16,579 bases of DNA, from NCBI GenBank assembly GCA_017471125.1, contig JAFUWR010000005.1, forward strand, positions 1 through 16,579, in the 5' to 3' direction. Below, in pieces: positions 13,874-16,579 of this stretch (position 1 is the first letter of the stretch; each line of letters opens with the position of its first letter). A program made the translations under genes and the position numbers. The notes under the pieces were generated by a model, which worked only from the letters and a program-made list of their open reading frames with translations, was not told where the DNA came from and made no database searches. The stretch comes from Clostridia bacterium (GTDB lineage Bacteria; Bacillota; Clostridia; Christensenellales; Aristaeellaceae).

Positions 13874-14566
13874 TTAATCCTTGTCTGTGAAATAGTAGCC
13901 CACTCCCCACTTCGTGAAGATGTATTCAGGCTGGCTGGGCACCTTTTCGATCTTCTCCCTCAAGCGGCGGATGTGTACGTCCACCGTGCGCAGGTCGCCC
14001 AGGTAGTCGTACTTCCAGATGGTCTCAAGCAGGTTCTCGCGGGAGAACACCTTGCCCCGGTTGGACACGAAGAGCTGCAAAAGGTCGAACTCCTTGGCCG
14101 TCAGGTTGACCTCCCGACCCCCGACGGTGACGGAGCGGTTGTTGACGTTCAATTGCATGTCCCTGACCGTGATGATGCGCTGCCCGGTCTCCCGCTGCAT
14201 CATGGCCGTGCGGCGGAAGATGGTCTTGATGCGGGTCTTGACCTCCAGGATGTTGAAGGGCTTGGTCATGTAGTCGTCCGCGCCGTACTCCAGGCCCAAT
14301 ATCTTGTCCATGTCGTCGCCCTTGGCGGTCAGCATGATGATGGGCACGTTGGAGCGCTCGCGGATGCGCTGGCAGACCTCGATGCCGTCGATCTTCGGCA
14401 GCATCACGTCCAATAGCACCAGGTCGTACTGGCCCGCGAAGAATTTGTTGATGGCTTCCTCGCCGTCCTGGGCGGAGTCCGTCTCATAATTATCCTGCTC
14501 GAGAGAATATTTCAGACCCTTTACGATCAAGGGCTCGTCATCGACAATCAATATCTTCTTGGGCAT
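13874..14566 (-). CDS. OmpR/PhoB-family response regulator (WalR-like)
   Basis: This DNA-binding regulator has 230 residues. The receiver domain (1-115) carries acidic pair Asp9/Asp10, phospho-acceptor Asp53 in LLDVMLP, Thr80 and Lys102 (TKPF). The C-terminal winged helix (about 130-228) contains LTAKEFDLLQLFV and the WKYDYLGDLRTVDVHIRRLR recognition segment, closely resembling WalR of Bacillus. Start: the ATG at 14566 with GGAGGAGG (14574-14581) 7 nt upstream; the ORF can extend to 14620 but without a ribosome binding site. It is the first gene of the three-gene unit, with its own promoter. The kinase frame opens around its stop codon, indicating coupled translation. Confidence 0.96.
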   Translation of the reverse strand: MPKKILIVDDEPLIVKGLKYSLEQDNYETDSAQDGEEAINKFFAGQYDLVLLDVMLPKIDGIEVCQRIRERSNVPIIMLTAKGDDMDKILGLEYGADDYMTKPFNILEVKTRIKTIFRRTAMMQRETGQRIITVRDMQLNVNNRSVTVGGREVNLTAKEFDLLQLFVSNRGKVFSRENLLETIWKYDYLGDLRTVDVHIRRLREKIEKVPSQPEYIFTKWGVGYYFTDKD

Positions 14567-14640
14567 ATATTTTCCTCCTCCGGGGACGTTTGGGTCAAAA
14601 ATAATACGGGATGAAATCACATTTTCATGAATTTGTTATT

Positions 14641-14669
14641 ATTATACACGATTCCTGACATGATTTCAA
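14641..14669 (-). promoter_or_regulatory. Sigma-A promoter of the two-component operon
   Basis: On the minus strand: TTGAAA (14669-14664), a 17-bp spacer, TATAAT (14646-14641). The leader to the regulator start is about 65-70 nt. Confidence 0.75.
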
Positions 14670-14707
14670 GTCAAAATTTTTAAGTATTGGTTTTTTTGTG
14701 ACGCCGC

Positions 14708-14736
14708 TGTACAAAACGCCCGAATGATGTTATTAT
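14708..14736 (+). promoter_or_regulatory. Probable promoter of the carboxypeptidase gene
   Basis: TGTACA (14708-14713), a 17-bp spacer, TATTAT (14731-14736), with an overlapping alternative -10 TATAAA at 14734-14739. TGTTATTAT, which overlaps this -10, is repeated at 14634-14642 beside the opposite promoter. Confidence 0.5.
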
Positions 14737-14775
14737 AAAAGGTACGAAACCATTCACCTACGGGGGAAACACCGC

Positions 14776-16302
14776 ATGACATATATTCGCAGGCTGCTGT
14801 GCGCGGCGCTGGCGCTGGGCATGCTGGCGGCGATCCTCGGGACCGCCCTGGCCGCCACACCGGACGACTACGACCCGCAAGACCCGGCGGCGCTCCAGAC
14901 CGACCACCTCTACGCGGAGTCGGCGTTTTTGTTCGACATGGACACCCATGAGGTGCTTTTGAGCAAGAACAGCCGCGTGCGGGTCTACCCGGCCAGCACC
15001 ACCAAGATCATGACCTGCATACTGGCCCTCGAGAGCGGCATAAGCCTCGACCAGACCGTGACCATCCCGAAGGAGGCCGCCAACGTGCCCGAGGGCAGCT
15101 CGGTGGTGGGCGTGCGGCAGGGGGACGAGATCACCTGGCGCGACCTGCTCTACGGGCTGATGCTCAGGTCCGGCAACGACGCTGCCAACGCCATCGCGGT
15201 GCTGACCGCGGGCAGCATCGACGCCTTCGTCCAGCGCATGAACGCAAAGGCCGCGGAGCTGGGCTGCGAGGGCACCCACTTCGTCAACGCCCACGGCTAC
15301 CACGACTCCGACCACTATACCACCGCCCAGGACCTGGCGCGGATGGCCCTGTACGCCATGCAGGACCCGGATTTCCGGGAGATGGCCGCCGCCGCCCACA
15401 GGACGCTGAGCGTCACCCGGAAGGGGAAGGTCGTCACCCAGGACGCGGAGAACAGGAATAGTCTGGTCGTTCCTGAATCAAATTATTACTATGCCGGGGC
15501 CAACGGCATCAAGACCGGGCACCACAACAAGTCCGGCCGGTGCGTGGTGGCGTCCGCGACCCGGGACGGGATAAATATAATGGCCATCGTCATGGACACC
15601 GCCACCGAGGAGCGGCAGTTCGCCGACGCCAGGAAGCTGTTCGACTACGGCTTCAGTCAGTACGCGCCCTATACCATGAAAGACCTGCTGGAGCGCGTCG
15701 CGCCGGAGGTGAACAGCGTGCGCGTCGAGAACGCCGCCCAGGACGATCCCGGCGGCGGGACGCTGCTTTTGAACCTCGGGCAGATCGAGGGCGGCGAGGC
15801 CACGCGGATGATCCAGACCGGGTCCGAAAAGGCCATGACGCTGGCGCTGGACGACGTGCGGAGCGGGCTGGACATCCAGTGGACGCGGGCGCTCGAGGCG
15901 CCTGTGGCCGAGGGGGAGGTCATGGGCACGCTGGCCTTCGACGCCCCGGACGGGACCCGCGTGACGGCCCAATTGACGGCCAGCCGCGCGGTGGAGGCCC
16001 GGCCCGAGCCCACACCGACGCCCACGCCCACCGCGGAACCCAGGCCCAATGCCCCGACCGTCGAGAACGAGCGCAGGGGCTCCGGCGCGCTGACGCCGCT
16101 GTTGGCCGCCGCGGGGGTCGGCATCGGGCTGGCCCTGCTGGCGCTGGCCGTCCTGCAAACCTATAAGAAGCGCGCCCGCAAGCGCAGGTCCGCCCTGCGG
16201 CGTCGCGCAAGGCGGAAGAAGGCTTCCTCTACCGCCTCCAGGCGCGCCCCGGCCCGGACGGGCGGGAACTCGAAGCGGGGCGGGAACGTCAAAGGGAAGT
16301 AA
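14776..16302 (+). CDS. D-alanyl-D-alanine carboxypeptidase (peptidase S11, DacF/PBP5-like)
   Basis: Penicillin-binding enzyme that removes the terminal D-Ala from peptidoglycan pentapeptides outside the membrane. It has a signal peptide (1-27, cut after ALA), and the catalytic motifs STTK (Ser74, Lys77), SGN (132-134) and KTG (246-248). A PBP5-type C-terminal beta domain follows (about 295-405), then a Pro/Thr linker (410-425), one membrane helix (about 438-462) and a 46-residue tail very rich in Arg and Lys. PBP5 itself is held by an amphipathic helix, so this true transmembrane anchor with a long basic cytoplasmic tail is distinctive. Start: ATG at 14776 with GGGGG (14762-14766) 9 nt upstream. 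It is divergent from the two-component operon, which may control it (inference). Confidence 0.95.
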   Translation: MTYIRRLLCAALALGMLAAILGTALAATPDDYDPQDPAALQTDHLYAESAFLFDMDTHEVLLSKNSRVRVYPASTTKIMTCILALESGISLDQTVTIPKEAANVPEGSSVVGVRQGDEITWRDLLYGLMLRSGNDAANAIAVLTAGSIDAFVQRMNAKAAELGCEGTHFVNAHGYHDSDHYTTAQDLARMALYAMQDPDFREMAAAAHRTLSVTRKGKVVTQDAENRNSLVVPESNYYYAGANGIKTGHHNKSGRCVVASATRDGINIMAIVMDTATEERQFADARKLFDYGFSQYAPYTMKDLLERVAPEVNSVRVENAAQDDPGGGTLLLNLGQIEGGEATRMIQTGSEKAMTLALDDVRSGLDIQWTRALEAPVAEGEVMGTLAFDAPDGTRVTAQLTASRAVEARPEPTPTPTPTAEPRPNAPTVENERRGSGALTPLLAAAGVGIGLALLALAVLQTYKKRARKRRSALRRRARRKKASSTASRRAPARTGGNSKRGGNVKGK

Positions 16303-16579
16303 AGAGGGAACAGGGAGCAGGGAACAGGGAACAGGGGTCACGACCTCTCCGTCACGGCTACGCCGTGCCACCTCTCCTGGAAGGAGAGGCAAGAGGGTTA
16401 CGACTGTACGCGGCAGCCTTGCCTCCCCTCCCAGGGGAGGTGCCGACGCAGTCGGCGGAGAGGTCGTTCTCCCGTAGGGGTACTATGCTATAAATACGCA
16501 CTAACATAAGTTTGGAAGAAAAAAGGGGGTACGGGGGAAAAAGGCAACCTTTACTAAAGGTGGCCTTGTGCCCCCGGAG
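16303..16579. repeat. Heptad tandem, inverted pair of hairpin elements and edge sequence
   Basis: Four heptads (GGGAACA or GGGAGCA) lie at 16306-16333, directly after the carboxypeptidase stop. Copy C of a palindromic element lies at 16344-16393 (arms CCTCTCCT at 16371-16378 and AGGAGAGG at 16382-16389, with CACGGC/GCCGTG in its tail). Copy D, in inverse orientation, lies at 16417-16463 (CCTCCCCT/AGGGGAGG arms) and closely matches the element at 54-103. No gene is supported, and no canonical terminator for the carboxypeptidase gene is visible. Confidence 0.8.
16536..16567 (-). terminator. Intrinsic terminator for a minus-strand gene beyond the right edge
   Basis: Positions 16541-16567 form a 12-bp stem with one mismatch around a short ACT loop. 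On the minus strand it is followed by TTTTTCCCCC. No gene within the window ends here on that strand, so it belongs to a gene to the right. Confidence 0.6.

Noticed and set aside
16306..16333. A CRISPR array from the regular GGGAACA repeats
   Set aside because: The unit is 7 bp with no spacers and no cas genes are present; it is a simple tandem repeat.

Overview
The window is a GC-rich chromosomal segment, probably from an uncultured gut-type member of the Clostridia. The support is Firmicutes-style GGAGG ribosome binding sites, a lipoprotein with GerMN domains, a WalR-like response regulator, a DacF-like carboxypeptidase, and intergenic hairpin repeats of a kind common in gut Firmicutes. Genus is not resolvable from sequence alone. 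No tRNA, rRNA, CRISPR array, transposase or integrase was seen.

Region 1 (1-4297, plus strand). A repeat-filled spacer is followed by five tightly packed genes: rsmH (16S C1402 N4-methyltransferase), an unrecognised 125-residue gene, a divergent tRNA-guanine transglycosylase-like gene, a full-length homologue of the Rmt/Arm 16S G1405 N7-methyltransferases (the aminoglycoside-resistance family), and rsmI (16S C1402 2'-O-methyltransferase). Junctions are 1 nt gaps or 8-14 nt overlaps. Three of the five products are predicted to methylate nucleotides three positions apart in helix 44 of 16S rRNA. This looks like a decoding-centre modification operon with a resistance-type methyltransferase built in, and it is the most notable content of the window.

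Region 2 (4306-9530, minus strand, with a divergent regulator at 9761-10636). A five-gene sugar-uptake operon runs rhaM-like mutarotase, RbsC-type permease, RbsB-type binding protein, RbsA-type double ATPase, then a UroD/MtaA-family zinc protein of the methyltransferase type. An AraC-family regulator is transcribed divergently. The shared spacer holds a near-consensus promoter for the regulator. On the operon side it holds a -10 box with a weak -35, preceded by a TGTAAAT direct repeat spaced exactly 21 bp, as expected for an AraC-type activator site.

Region 3 (10688-14566, minus strand). A three-gene unit encodes an OmpR-type response regulator, its HAMP/HisKA sensor kinase, and a lipoprotein with three GerMN-like repeats. 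The order matches the actinobacterial mtrA-mtrB-lpqB arrangement. The kinase has no ATG, GTG or TTG that would include its first membrane helix. A pair of inverted repeat elements lies between the kinase and lipoprotein genes.

Region 4 (14567-16579). A divergent promoter region separates the two-component operon from a DacF/PBP5-like D,D-carboxypeptidase with a C-terminal membrane helix and a very basic tail. It is followed by a second inverted pair of repeat elements and a minus-strand terminator that belongs to a gene beyond the right edge. Regions 3 and 4 suggest a cell-envelope sensing module next to a peptidoglycan enzyme.
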